Assembly (NCBI RefSeq): GCF_000306235.2
Contig: NZ_AKWZ02000007.1
Location: 10,722-74,721, forward strand
Origin: Leptospira fainei serovar Hurstbridge str. BUT 6
Lineage (GTDB): Bacteria > Spirochaetota > Leptospiria > Leptospirales > Leptospiraceae
Direction of reading: 5' to 3'
DNA: 64,000 nucleotides
The translations under genes were made by a program, and so were the position numbers. Under the pieces are notes generated by a model, which searched no databases, was not told the origin of the DNA, and saw only the letters and a list, made by a program, of their open reading frames with translations. The stretch's first letter is position 1. The number at the start of each line of letters is the position of its first letter. Positions 56,320 to 64,000 of the stretch are shown here, one piece after another.

Positions 56320-58575
56320 TTAATTGCCGTCTATCAAATCCCTGAAGCTAACGGCATCCAAATCTTTTTGAAAATTTAGTTCCGCTTTCTCCATTTTCTC
56401 CCGTATTCTGTCCGGATAAATTCGTTGAGAAGAATCTTCTTTTAAAAGCGGTCCGGGAATTTTTCTATAGAAATCGCCGAGCGTTAAATCAAGACCTGAG
56501 GCAATCGGTAACCAGGTTCCGTCGGATGTTTCACCCAGTAAACCCGCTTCGGATAAACTTTTTGTTAATCTCGGAATCTCTTCGGAATTCAAACCGGACT
56601 GAATGGCCAATGTTTCGGTAGAGGCGGAGAGTTTACTTTGTTTCTGAACCGCATAAGCCGCCTTTAAAATCGCCATTAATTTTCTAAATTCGTCGCTAAA
56701 GGAAGTATGACGTTCTTCGACTAACTGAAACGGAACCAAATATCGTTCCGGAAACTGAACGCAGGCGGTGATTTCCGCGCCGTAGAGAACGATCAGGGAG
56801 AGAGAATAAACTCCGATCAAAAATATCGGAATCGCCGCCAAAGCCTTGTAGACGATCATCGTCGTTTCTGAAAACGAAGTAACATATACTTTGAATCCGT
56901 AGAGAAAGAGCAGAAAGATCAGGCTCGTAAATGCGGCGCCGATTGAGGAGGCTTTGATCGGAACTTTCGTGTTCGGAATCAAAGTGAATAAGGCCAGAAA
57001 AAACCACCAAATCCCCGTTAGTGGAAAGGCCAATCGCAGAACATTATACGGAGAAAATACGGAATCTCCGCCACGGAGAACCGTAGTCATGTATTTCACT
57101 TCTCGATATTCGGAAAGACTGATTTTCTCGTATTCTCCTATATTCAGCAATCTAAAGCGACCGTTTTCGCTTCTATCGAATAAAACCGATGCGAATACTT
57201 TTCCCCGAACGGGAACATAGAAGGAATTCCAGTGCTCACCACTATCTATCGAAACTAATATGTTCCCGAGAGAGTCTAGAAGAAAGATGTCCGTGGATTC
57301 TTGATTTTCGACGGACCACACCTTCTGGAACGTGTAGCGTTTATGGCTGAGGTTTTTCCAGCTATGACCTCCATCGGTCGTCTTGTAAATGGATCCTCTT
57401 TCTCCGGCAACAATGAGTTCGTCTGGACGGATCTTATGGATATCTTTTAGACCCTGTCCTGCGATCTTATTCGCGATCCAAGTAACGCCTCCGTCCTCGC
57501 TCTTCCAAATATTTCCGTCTTCATCCACCAAGTATCCCTCGCTAAACTCCGGAAAGTAAATCCGATTGGCTTGGATCTTTAAGGTGTTCGGGAAGATAGG
57601 CTTGTAGCTTCTACCCTGATTATAAAAATGAAGAACTTCACCGTTTCCGAAGATGAAATAGAAATTTCCGTCGCTTATGAACTCGAAGTCGGAAAACTGA
57701 GTATTCTCAAAGTAAATCGCATTCCATACCGAACCCTCCAGGGGTCGGTTTAGAAAGAGTCCTTTTCGAGATATTGCATAGACTTTATCCTCGCGGATGA
57801 GAACGCGTATGAAATCTTCCTGCTTCAGTTCAGGCTTTTTACAAAAATCTAATCTAGTTCCGTAGGAATCGACGCAGCGAATATTCTCCAGATCGATGTC
57901 TGCTTCCGATATGACATAATCGTTCTTTAAATTCTTATCCAGCCGGAAAAGATTTCCGCTTTCTCCGGCGATCCAAATTTTTCCGTCAGGCTCCTTGTCC
58001 ATGCTTAGATAGTGCGGAGGACGGAAAAAATCGGTCATTTTCTCGACCAATCCTTGACCGATTACGATCAGAAGAGGGCCTATAGACAGAATAAAAAAGT
58101 AAAATACGAATTTTTGCAAAAAAGAACGGTTAACGTCTATGCGCCAAATTCCGTTAAAAGAATTCTCGAGGGACCGCAATACTGCAGTTGCGGAAAATAC
58201 CAAAATGACAAACCCTATCGCGCCGATTTGTCTGGCCGCGTCTATCAGATCACCGATCGTTTCCAGATACGGATTGATATCCAGGTTGATGTTACTAGCT
58301 AGGAAAAAAGCGTTGATGCGATCAAATATCTCTTCCTTTCGATTTTCTAGACCCGAAGTAATCGTAAGTAAGGAGAGCGCTACCGTAAACATGGGGATCA
58401 GCGAGACGATCGTAGTATAGGAGATTCCGGAAGCTTTCATAAGACAGTCGTCTTTGATGAAGCGATACGCGGACGAAGCTAAGATTCGGAGGGAGAAATT
58501 TAATTTTCTTAATATTCCGGAATCGGGAATATAATCGAACAGTCTGCTGTATTTATGATTTGGATGGGAGTTCAT
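56320..58575 (-). CDS. YihY/BrkB-type membrane protein with inserted beta-propeller
   Basis: A 751-residue protein. Residues 1-185 hold the first YihY/BrkB helices (KASGISYTTIVSLIPMFTVAL, IGFVILVFSATAVLRSLENSFN). Residues about 188-500 are a soluble insertion with BNR/Ycf48-like propeller repeats: GNIWKSEDGGVTWIANK, GSIYKTTDGGHSWKNLS, GNILVSIDSGEHWNSFY. Membrane helices resume (VLRLAFPLTGIWWFFLALF, LIVLYGAEITA) to about 640, then a winged-helix-like tail (LAIQSGLNSEEIPRLTKSLSEAGLLG). The propeller should face the periplasm. Family function is unsettled. It is last of four overlapping genes (ATGA with the methyltransferase). Confidence 0.85.
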   Translation of the reverse strand: MNSHPNHKYSRLFDYIPDSGILRKLNFSLRILASSAYRFIKDDCLMKASGISYTTIVSLIPMFTVALSLLTITSGLENRKEEIFDRINAFFLASNINLDINPYLETIGDLIDAARQIGAIGFVILVFSATAVLRSLENSFNGIWRIDVNRSFLQKFVFYFFILSIGPLLIVIGQGLVEKMTDFFRPPHYLSMDKEPDGKIWIAGESGNLFRLDKNLKNDYVISEADIDLENIRCVDSYGTRLDFCKKPELKQEDFIRVLIREDKVYAISRKGLFLNRPLEGSVWNAIYFENTQFSDFEFISDGNFYFIFGNGEVLHFYNQGRSYKPIFPNTLKIQANRIYFPEFSEGYLVDEDGNIWKSEDGGVTWIANKIAGQGLKDIHKIRPDELIVAGERGSIYKTTDGGHSWKNLSHKRYTFQKVWSVENQESTDIFLLDSLGNILVSIDSGEHWNSFYVPVRGKVFASVLFDRSENGRFRLLNIGEYEKISLSEYREVKYMTTVLRGGDSVFSPYNVLRLAFPLTGIWWFFLALFTLIPNTKVPIKASSIGAAFTSLIFLLFLYGFKVYVTSFSETTMIVYKALAAIPIFLIGVYSLSLIVLYGAEITACVQFPERYLVPFQLVEERHTSFSDEFRKLMAILKAAYAVQKQSKLSASTETLAIQSGLNSEEIPRLTKSLSEAGLLGETSDGTWLPIASGLDLTLGDFYRKIPGPLLKEDSSQRIYPDRIREKMEKAELNFQKDLDAVSFRDLIDGN

Positions 58576-59465
58576 AATTTTATCGCGTAATGCACCATAG
58601 AAGAAGTCAACGGTTGTCCGCCTCGTTTAAGTTTGCTACGAAAATGATAAAACGTTATCGTAATCCATTTTCGATAGTCTCTCCAAGACTTGAAACTTCC
58701 TCTCGATTTTAAAAGTTTTGCATAGAGAGGAAAGTCCACGCCGAGGTAAGTAACTTGTCGTCCGAATCCTCGTTTGGCAAGAATTTTCCGTAGGTTGGAT
58801 TCGGAGTAATAATATACGTGGCCCGGGAGGTAATAATGGTATTTTGGTCCGGCTTGCTTAGCTTGCCAACCATCGAAATTGGCGGTTTGTATGAGCAGCA
58901 ATCCTCCGGGCTTTAAAATTTTTGCAAGTTTATCAAAGACAGCCTTCGGATTTTCCAAATGCTCGATCACTTCGATCAATGTGATTACGTCGAAAAAATT
59001 TTCGGGCAGGTCCGCATCTAAAAACTGGCCTTGCCAAATTTTAATTCCTCGCTTTCCGGCTTGTTTGGCGGAATACGGGGATATCTCGACGCCGTAAGGA
59101 ATATATCCCTTTTCGAGGGCACAGTTTAGGAACCCCCCGAAGGAACATCCGATATCCAGAAAGTTTCCTTCCGGTCGGAATTTTGCGATATTCTTAAGTC
59201 GCGCGAACCAAACATATCGGTCGAATTTTTCCGTCGTTCGTTCGTCTCTATACGTAAACCCTTGGTTTCCGGTATAGTATTCCTCGTTATACAATTCTTC
59301 AGGAAGAGGGCGCGGGAATTGGGCTTGCAGGCCGCAGGTTTTACAGAGGCGAATCTGTAATCTGAAATCGGAATATTCCGAAGTGTAGAGTTGTTCCCAT
59401 CGGCAAGTTCCGTCTAACGGACATTCTTCGTAAATTACTTCCGAGCGAGAAAGATCCAATGGCAA
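58572..59465 (-). CDS. SAM methyltransferase with N-terminal zinc-binding motif
   Basis: A 297-residue protein. The N-terminus has CPLDGTC and CKTCGLQAQFPRP, a likely zinc site as in sugar and small-molecule C-methyltransferases of the Methyltransf_23 type. The SAM loop LDIGCSFGGFLNCALEKG lies near residue 100, followed by VITLIEVIEHLENP and LKPGGLLLIQTANFDG. The C-terminal part (HYYLPGHVYYYSESNLRKIL) is the substrate side. The start overlaps the end of the second methyltransferase gene by 31 bp and its stop overlaps the YihY gene. The substrate is unknown. Confidence 0.78.
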   Translation of the reverse strand: MPLDLSRSEVIYEECPLDGTCRWEQLYTSEYSDFRLQIRLCKTCGLQAQFPRPLPEELYNEEYYTGNQGFTYRDERTTEKFDRYVWFARLKNIAKFRPEGNFLDIGCSFGGFLNCALEKGYIPYGVEISPYSAKQAGKRGIKIWQGQFLDADLPENFFDVITLIEVIEHLENPKAVFDKLAKILKPGGLLLIQTANFDGWQAKQAGPKYHYYLPGHVYYYSESNLRKILAKRGFGRQVTYLGVDFPLYAKLLKSRGSFKSWRDYRKWITITFYHFRSKLKRGGQPLTSSMVHYAIKL

Positions 59466-60070
59466 ATCCTCTCATCCAGTTTTCCTAATGGAGTCCGTTC
59501 GGTGTATCCGAGCTCAAAGGATGAAAATCCCGATCCTAACTCCCTAATTTCCGATTCGGAATAAAACCAGGTGGATCCTCCCTTTAAATCAGGGGTTCCT
59601 ATTTTTCCGTCCTTTGCTTGCAAGTGAGTGTCGCCTAAGGCTCTGACAGAGGCCGCAAGATACGCTCCGGATTTCATAATTCGTTTTAAATCATCCGTCA
59701 TTGCTTTGGCCATTTCGGGAGGATTATAATGCAGTACGCCCCAACTTACGATTAGATCGAACTGCTCGTTTTGAAAAGGGTACGGTGGACGATCCAAGAG
59801 AAACGTTTTTGCCCACGGATAGGATTCTCGTATGGATGAAATGGAATTCTCGCTATAATCCGCCGCACTGACTTCGTATCCATATTCGTTTAACAAAATA
59901 CAATGCCGTCCAGATCCGGCGCCGAAATCAAGGGCTTGGCGAGACGTTTTAGCTGTCGGAATCCGGGAAAGAATTCGAACTAAATTCTCATCAGGATAAT
60001 TTAATTTAGATTTGGATCGAGTATAATGAGTTTCCCAGGCCTGTCTAGAAGGATGATCAGCGGACATCAT
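59435..60070 (-). CDS. Class I SAM-dependent methyltransferase
   Basis: A 211-residue Methyltransf_11/25-type protein: ALDFGAGSGRHCILLNEYG (motif I), VSAADYSENSI, FDLIVSWGVLHYN, and DDLKRIMKSGAYLAASV. The C-terminal TPDLKGGSTWFYSESEIREL is similar to the neighbouring methyltransferase, suggesting related substrates. It overlaps the ATP-grasp gene by 14 bp and the next methyltransferase gene by 31 bp. Confidence 0.78.
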   Translation of the reverse strand: MMSADHPSRQAWETHYTRSKSKLNYPDENLVRILSRIPTAKTSRQALDFGAGSGRHCILLNEYGYEVSAADYSENSISSIRESYPWAKTFLLDRPPYPFQNEQFDLIVSWGVLHYNPPEMAKAMTDDLKRIMKSGAYLAASVRALGDTHLQAKDGKIGTPDLKGGSTWFYSESEIRELGSGFSSFELGYTERTPLGKLDERICHWIFLARK

Positions 60071-61322
60071 ATTCGGCCTTGAACCTGGTCTTTATGCTTT
60101 CGTTCCAAACTTCTTCAGGTTGAGATGAATCTGTTTTGATTCCAAGAACTAAGGGGCGAACTTCGTTACCGGCGGAGGTATCTAGTTTTGCTCCGACTTC
60201 ATGGAGGGTTCTTTCAAAGAGGACTTTCTCACGAGATTTGACTCGGAATTCGGGGACTTGTTTTAAGATCGAAATTCCTCGCGGAGGAATTTCAAAACGG
60301 ATCTGCGCTTTTCTGTTAGGACTCGATTGCAGGGTGGAAGGCGGAAGTTCGAATGATTCACCGATTAATAATTTTATAAAATTCCTAAAATAATCATACT
60401 GCATATAGCCGGGGACCAACACGTCGGCAAGATATTCTCCACCGACCTCGGGTGCGGCTTCGATTAACACCGGTTCTCCTTCCGCGTTTAGTTTGAATTC
60501 TGCCACAAACGGGCAATTTTTCAATCCAGTCGCCTTAACGATGGAGCGACAGAGCATAATGATTTCCCCTGTCAGCTCGGATTTAGGGAAGGGGAATCTA
60601 TGTGCCGCTTCTAAGAAAGGAGGAAATTCCGACGTTTCCTTGAGAGTCAGGCTTACCAAATGAAATTCGTCGGAAGAGACGAGTCCTAGTACCGTGCATT
60701 CCAAACCTGGAATGAACTCTTCCAAGATCCATTTTTCTTCCGCCTGATTTTTAACGGTCGCACTCTTTTTCGATTTTACCGAACTCTTTTTTGCATGAGG
60801 ACTAACCATCGAGAGAAAGTGAGATACGACCGAGTCGGAAGTCAGGAGACGGATTCCCTGCTTTCCGCTTCCTTGACTCGGCTTTGCGATCCAAGGGTAA
60901 GGGATCGATTTCTCTTTCGCTCGCAATTCGGAAAAAGGAATTTCCTTAGGCACTCGAATTCCTTTTTCACTCGCAACGGATTTTAAAAGATGTTTATCGG
61001 AAAAAAGTAAGACCGAATCGGTACTAGCGTAGCGCAACTTGAGTTTTTCCGCAAGATAGGCCGTAGTGTAAGTTGCTTTCCCGTAAGAGCGGGTGCCTAC
61101 GCCTAGGATCGGAATCGGGAGAGGGTTCTCCGAAACCGCCCGATGAATTCGACGATATTCATGAATGGATTCGATAATTCTGAGGTTAGAAAGGGCGAAT
61201 CCGGGCGCTTTATCATTCCGATCTACGGAAATCACGTCCAGCCCTAGACTCTTACAGGCTTGAATCAAGGGTAACTGGTTTTTGCCTGCCCCGACTGAAA
61301 GAAAGTACCCTTTCTTCTTCAT
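60057..61322 (-). CDS. ATP-grasp carboxylate-amine ligase-like protein
   Basis: About 422 residues from the ATG at 61322, where the fold begins ([24 protein letters not shown]); a longer frame to 61457 would overlap the divergent flgF start and adds residues unlike the family. [35 protein letters not shown] and [18 protein letters not shown] form the nucleotide-binding part, and [27 protein letters not shown] the metal-binding Glu residues. Such enzymes join an acid to an amine with ATP. It is first of four overlapping genes with two methyltransferases, so the product may be methylated. It is divergent from flgF. Confidence 0.75.
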   Translation of the reverse strand: MKKKGYFLSVGAGKNQLPLIQACKSLGLDVISVDRNDKAPGFALSNLRIIESIHEYRRIHRAVSENPLPIPILGVGTRSYGKATYTTAYLAEKLKLRYASTDSVLLFSDKHLLKSVASEKGIRVPKEIPFSELRAKEKSIPYPWIAKPSQGSGKQGIRLLTSDSVVSHFLSMVSPHAKKSSVKSKKSATVKNQAEEKWILEEFIPGLECTVLGLVSSDEFHLVSLTLKETSEFPPFLEAAHRFPFPKSELTGEIIMLCRSIVKATGLKNCPFVAEFKLNAEGEPVLIEAAPEVGGEYLADVLVPGYMQYDYFRNFIKLLIGESFELPPSTLQSSPNRKAQIRFEIPPRGISILKQVPEFRVKSREKVLFERTLHEVGAKLDTSAGNEVRPLVLGIKTDSSQPEEVWNESIKTRFKAEYDVR

Positions 61323-61455
61323 TTCCCGGATAGATATCCCTGTCTCAGGAAGGGATGTCAAAGGTTTTTTCCTAATGGGACAAAATCTCCCTTCTGGAAA
61401 TCTAAAAAATCCCGATCTTAATAATAGAACTGCATCTGCTTTTCGGGAGGATTCC

Positions 61456-62319
61456 ATGCTAAGAGGACTTTATACAGGATCGAACGGAATGACGATCCAG
61501 CAAACTCGCATGGACGTTATTTCAAATAACTTAGCGAACGTTGATAAAACGGCTTATAAAAGGGACACCACAGTATTTAAAACCTTTCCGGAGTTATTAT
61601 TACATAGATACAATGAAGACGGAGTCGGAAAGGTTCCGATGGGATCGTTCGATACCGCTCCGGTAATCGGTAAGCTAGGATTAGGCGGTGAGGTAAACGA
61701 AGTTTATACTCGCTTTGAGCAGGGCGCCGTAAAAAAGACGGATAATCCTTTCGATATCATGTTGCAGGATCGTCCAGGATCCGAACACCCGGCTTTTTTT
61801 AGCGTGTTGACCAACCGAGGAGAAAGACTTTCTAGATCGGGAGCATTCGTTTTGGATACGAACGGATATTTAGTCACGCCTCAAGGATTTCCACTGATGG
61901 GAGAAAACGGTCCGATCAAAGTTGCGAGAGGTAATTTTCTAATTCGAGAAAACGGAGAAGTGTGGATCAACGGAGAGATAGGTAATGATCCGAGAAATTC
62001 CACTTCGATTGATAAGAATCGATTCGAAACTCCGGTACTTCTTGATCGTATCAAAATTCGAACCGTAGAAAATCCGAGACATCTGGATAAGGAAGGGGAT
62101 TCATTTTATGTGGATACCCCTGAGTCCGGAGAGCCTCAAGCGTTCGATTTAAACGAAGAACCGAATATATTGCAGGGCTTTCTAGAAGCATCTAACGTGA
62201 GCGTGGTAACCGAAATGGTGGAAATGATCGAAGTGAATCGTTCTTATGAAGCGAATCAGAAGACGGTTCAAACTCAGGATCAAATGCTCGGTCGGTTGTT
62301 AAACGACGTATTGAGATAG
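61456..62319 (+). CDS. flgF: Flagellar proximal rod protein FlgF
   Basis: A 287-residue axial protein from the ATG at 61456, with GGGAGG seven bases upstream. [20 protein letters not shown] and [19 protein letters not shown] are the N-terminal axial motif; [21 protein letters not shown] and [20 protein letters not shown] the C-terminal one. The length and middle region separate it from the FlgG at 52372. It stands apart from the flgG operon, divergent from the ATP-grasp operon, and is followed by a hairpin terminator at 62365. Confidence 0.88.
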   Translation: MLRGLYTGSNGMTIQQTRMDVISNNLANVDKTAYKRDTTVFKTFPELLLHRYNEDGVGKVPMGSFDTAPVIGKLGLGGEVNEVYTRFEQGAVKKTDNPFDIMLQDRPGSEHPAFFSVLTNRGERLSRSGAFVLDTNGYLVTPQGFPLMGENGPIKVARGNFLIRENGEVWINGEIGNDPRNSTSIDKNRFETPVLLDRIKIRTVENPRHLDKEGDSFYVDTPESGEPQAFDLNEEPNILQGFLEASNVSVVTEMVEMIEVNRSYEANQKTVQTQDQMLGRLLNDVLR

Positions 62320-63633
62320 TCATTTATTGTTGACAATCCCTACTGGATTTGATCTATGTGACTGAAAAACGGAAAGAGCCCGGTAGCAATTGCTCTTTCC
62401 GTTTTTCACTAAAATTTTTTGTTTTTTCGATTCTTCGACCTTCGCTGAAAGTTCGGAGGTTTGCTTGCTGCTACTTCTCTCCCTCCAGTTCTGCACGATC
62501 GCATCTAACCCGAATACCTTTAGATTCCTGAAGAAACAAAACTCATTCAGGTAAAGCTGTGAATACTCGGGCCTTATATATCCGTAGGAAGAGAATGCTT
62601 GCTTGATTACTCTGTGATTCCCTTCTGCGTACTGTATATGAACTCCTTCCTTTGTTACCCATCTATTTCTAGCCCACCTGTATCTCTTATCTTTTGAATG
62701 AGCAGAGTGATTTACCATCTTGTGATTGCGGTATACGCTATTTAACCAGGGATACCCTGAGTCAGTGTGTATCGGCGATTTTTCCGGTATGTTTTTTCGT
62801 ATGATCGGGCCGAGTGTATTCATCTTCTGATCTGGGACGGAATCTAAGATTAACGCTCCATTACTCGTTGCAATGGTGTGTACAAGCGTTCCTACTTGCT
62901 TTCCGCCTAGTTTATCACTCATATAGATAGAAGCCGTAGAACCCCCGTGTTTATGCCTTTTACGGCCCTTATTAGCTCTCTGGGAAGCTGAGTACAATAC
63001 TAAGGTATCAGCGTTAGTAAGCGTGATTCTATTTTTCTCTAAGGCCGCTTTCTTTGCTTTGGGTCCGCGATTTTTTATTACACGTTTTTCGGAGTGTGTT
63101 CGGGCGGTATTTTGAGAAGCGGAAGATGCTTCGTTTTCCTTTTGGAGCTTAGAATATACCAGATCCCTGACGTTATCCTTTTGCTCGCTTGCGAATAGTT
63201 GGATTCTTCGTTTTAGAAGAAGTGCGGTTTTGTAGGAGATCCCCGTTTTCTTTTGTATTGCAGTAGCGGTAAGAACTTTCGGGCTTTGTAAATACGATTC
63301 TTCCAATACGTATCCGAATACCCATAAAGGCAGTTTAAAGTGATGAAGGGGAGTATACGAAAGCCTTGAGGTCATGTAATGGCACTCTTCACAACGAATG
63401 AGATAGTCTCTCGTCGTGATCTTCTTAGTTAATTGGATCTTACATTCCGGGCAGAACTTAGGGTAAAAAGTATCGAGAAAGAATTCTGTTATATGATGGT
63501 AGTATTCCGTTTTGAGTGGGATAGGATTCTCTTTCGGAGTATCTTGATTTCTTAATTTGTAAGGATTATACTTGGGAAATATGGACCTTTCTAGTAAGTT
63601 CTGGGAAATCCTGTAGTGTGCATTGGAATTCAT
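62320..63633 (-). CDS. IS1595-family transposase
   Basis: About 437 residues from the ATG at 63633, which has GGAGG six bases upstream; upstream codons to 63708 are probably not used. An N-terminal zinc ribbon (CPECKIQL and CEECHYMTSR) is followed by SYTPLHHFKLPLWVFGYVLEE and TATAIQKKTGISYKTALLLKRRI. The DDE core includes IHTDSGYPWLNSVYRNHKMV and EGNHRVIKQAFSSYGYIRPEY with LNEFCFFRN, as in IS1595 (ISXO2-like) proteins. The last 25 or so codons run through the flgF terminator and stop one base after flgF, so the tail may be host sequence. I could not define inverted repeats. Confidence 0.8.
   Translation of the reverse strand: MNSNAHYRISQNLLERSIFPKYNPYKLRNQDTPKENPIPLKTEYYHHITEFFLDTFYPKFCPECKIQLTKKITTRDYLIRCEECHYMTSRLSYTPLHHFKLPLWVFGYVLEESYLQSPKVLTATAIQKKTGISYKTALLLKRRIQLFASEQKDNVRDLVYSKLQKENEASSASQNTARTHSEKRVIKNRGPKAKKAALEKNRITLTNADTLVLYSASQRANKGRKRHKHGGSTASIYMSDKLGGKQVGTLVHTIATSNGALILDSVPDQKMNTLGPIIRKNIPEKSPIHTDSGYPWLNSVYRNHKMVNHSAHSKDKRYRWARNRWVTKEGVHIQYAEGNHRVIKQAFSSYGYIRPEYSQLYLNEFCFFRNLKVFGLDAIVQNWRERSSSKQTSELSAKVEESKKQKILVKNGKSNCYRALSVFQSHRSNPVGIVNNK
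62365..62406 (+). terminator. Strong hairpin terminator after flgF
   Basis: A perfect 15-bp inverted repeat, AAAAACGGAAAGAGC and GCTCTTTCCGTTTTT, separated by a 12-base loop. It sits 45 bp after the flgF stop and ends in T5. It also lies inside the 3' end of the convergent transposase frame. Confidence 0.8.
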
Positions 63634-63840
63634 GAAATCCTCCGAAATGGAATGCGAGTAGATGTGTTTCAGATAATTGGAATGAAACGAGAAAATTCCG
63701 TGAAACAAATCATTTGCCAGTATGAAAATGGCTGCCTGATCTTTACTTCTTTTCGAGCAAAAAAAGTGTCCGGTTTTACGTGACTAAACTACTATGCTAA
63801 AATACTCCGATACTAAAAACAGTGGTGTCTCAATTTAATC

Positions 63841-64000
63841 AAGAATGATGCTTTTAAATTGGATGATCCCGATACGCGTAAACAAACTCAAGCAAGATTG
63901 AAAAGATATCGAAGATGGTGAATTTAAACTTGAAATAAATCACGGCATTCATCTTAAATTAAACGAAATGGGAATCACGAAGACCGAGTTGTCCAATAAA
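63841..64000 (+). pseudogene. Frameshifted antitoxin/repressor-like fragment
   Basis: Reading from 63841 gives KNDAFKLDDPDTRKQTQARLK and a stop soon after. A neighbouring frame continues as KDIEDGEFKLEINHGIHLK, then LNEMGITKTELSNK to the window edge. The two join sensibly if one base is removed from the AAAA at 63901-63904. The end resembles the start of a helix-turn-helix (GITKTELSNKLG pattern) of an antitoxin or phage-type repressor. No start codon is visible in the first frame. The stretch 63709-63840 shows nothing else. Confidence 0.4.

Noticed and set aside
62400..63800. Inverted repeats for the IS1595-type element
   Set aside because: Only a weak TCAC-TAAAA resemblance was found between the two flanks, so ends were not called.
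1..64000. tRNA or rRNA genes
   Set aside because: No convincing T-loop and acceptor-stem pairing or rRNA segments were seen on either strand by eye.

Overview
The window reads as chromosomal DNA of a spirochaete, most likely a Leptospira species. The grounds are a periplasmic-flagellum rod/ring operon (flgG-A-H-I-J plus a separate flgF), a futalosine-route menaquinone radical-SAM enzyme, a small DUF1564-like protein of a kind I know from leptospires, and short intergenic elements ending in a TGTGGGAGCTCC-type palindrome. Base composition is moderate, in the mid-40s percent G+C by eye. I cannot fix the species.

Layout. 1-12 kb: a partial HpcH/HpaI-type lyase and an ornithine-carbamoyltransferase-like enzyme (minus strand), release factor 3, a CsgG-like lipoprotein, an unknown protein, a membrane Fe-S oxidoreductase, MqnC, a small lipoprotein, a diguanylate cyclase and a GerMN-domain protein. 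12.5-16.4 kb: a HAD phosphatase, then a tight three-gene plus-strand operon encoding a KamA-type radical-SAM aminomutase, an ATP-grasp ligase and a haem-oxygenase-like diiron protein. I know of no characterised pathway for that set, and it is the best candidate here for an undescribed small-molecule pathway. 16.4-21.1 kb: a minus-strand run of bacterioferritin, an rRNA methyltransferase with about 400 residues of arginine/serine/glycine repeats, a vertebrate-type N-acetylglutamate synthase and a DCC protein. 21.2-26.6 kb: a thiolase-fold protein lacking its cysteines, a heptosyltransferase, aminopeptidase P, a DUF1564-like protein and an M20 amidohydrolase.

26.7-28.1 kb holds an IS481-like insertion sequence that appears to have landed inside one of three copies of a dispersed intergenic repeat (others near 12.4 and 39.1 kb). 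28.2-37.5 kb: a double-length ThyX, an orphan CzcA-type metal pump, a methyltransferase, an adenylate cyclase, a GT-C glycosyltransferase and a DUF4395 membrane protein. 37.6-39.0 kb: the ArsS radical-SAM enzyme with its peroxidase-like partner. 39.4-47.2 kb: a complete kdpFABCDE potassium-uptake operon including a 27-codon kdpF, facing a CPA2 cation/proton antiporter.

49.5-62.3 kb: a lipoprotein related to class D beta-lactamases but without the catalytic serine and lysine, a membrane protein, an orphan DNA methyltransferase, then the flagellar genes. A four-gene overlapping minus-strand operon (ATP-grasp ligase, two methyltransferases, and a YihY-type membrane protein with a large inserted beta-propeller) sits between flgJ and flgF. 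The window closes with an IS1595-type transposase and a frameshifted antitoxin/repressor-like fragment. I found no rRNA, tRNA or CRISPR.
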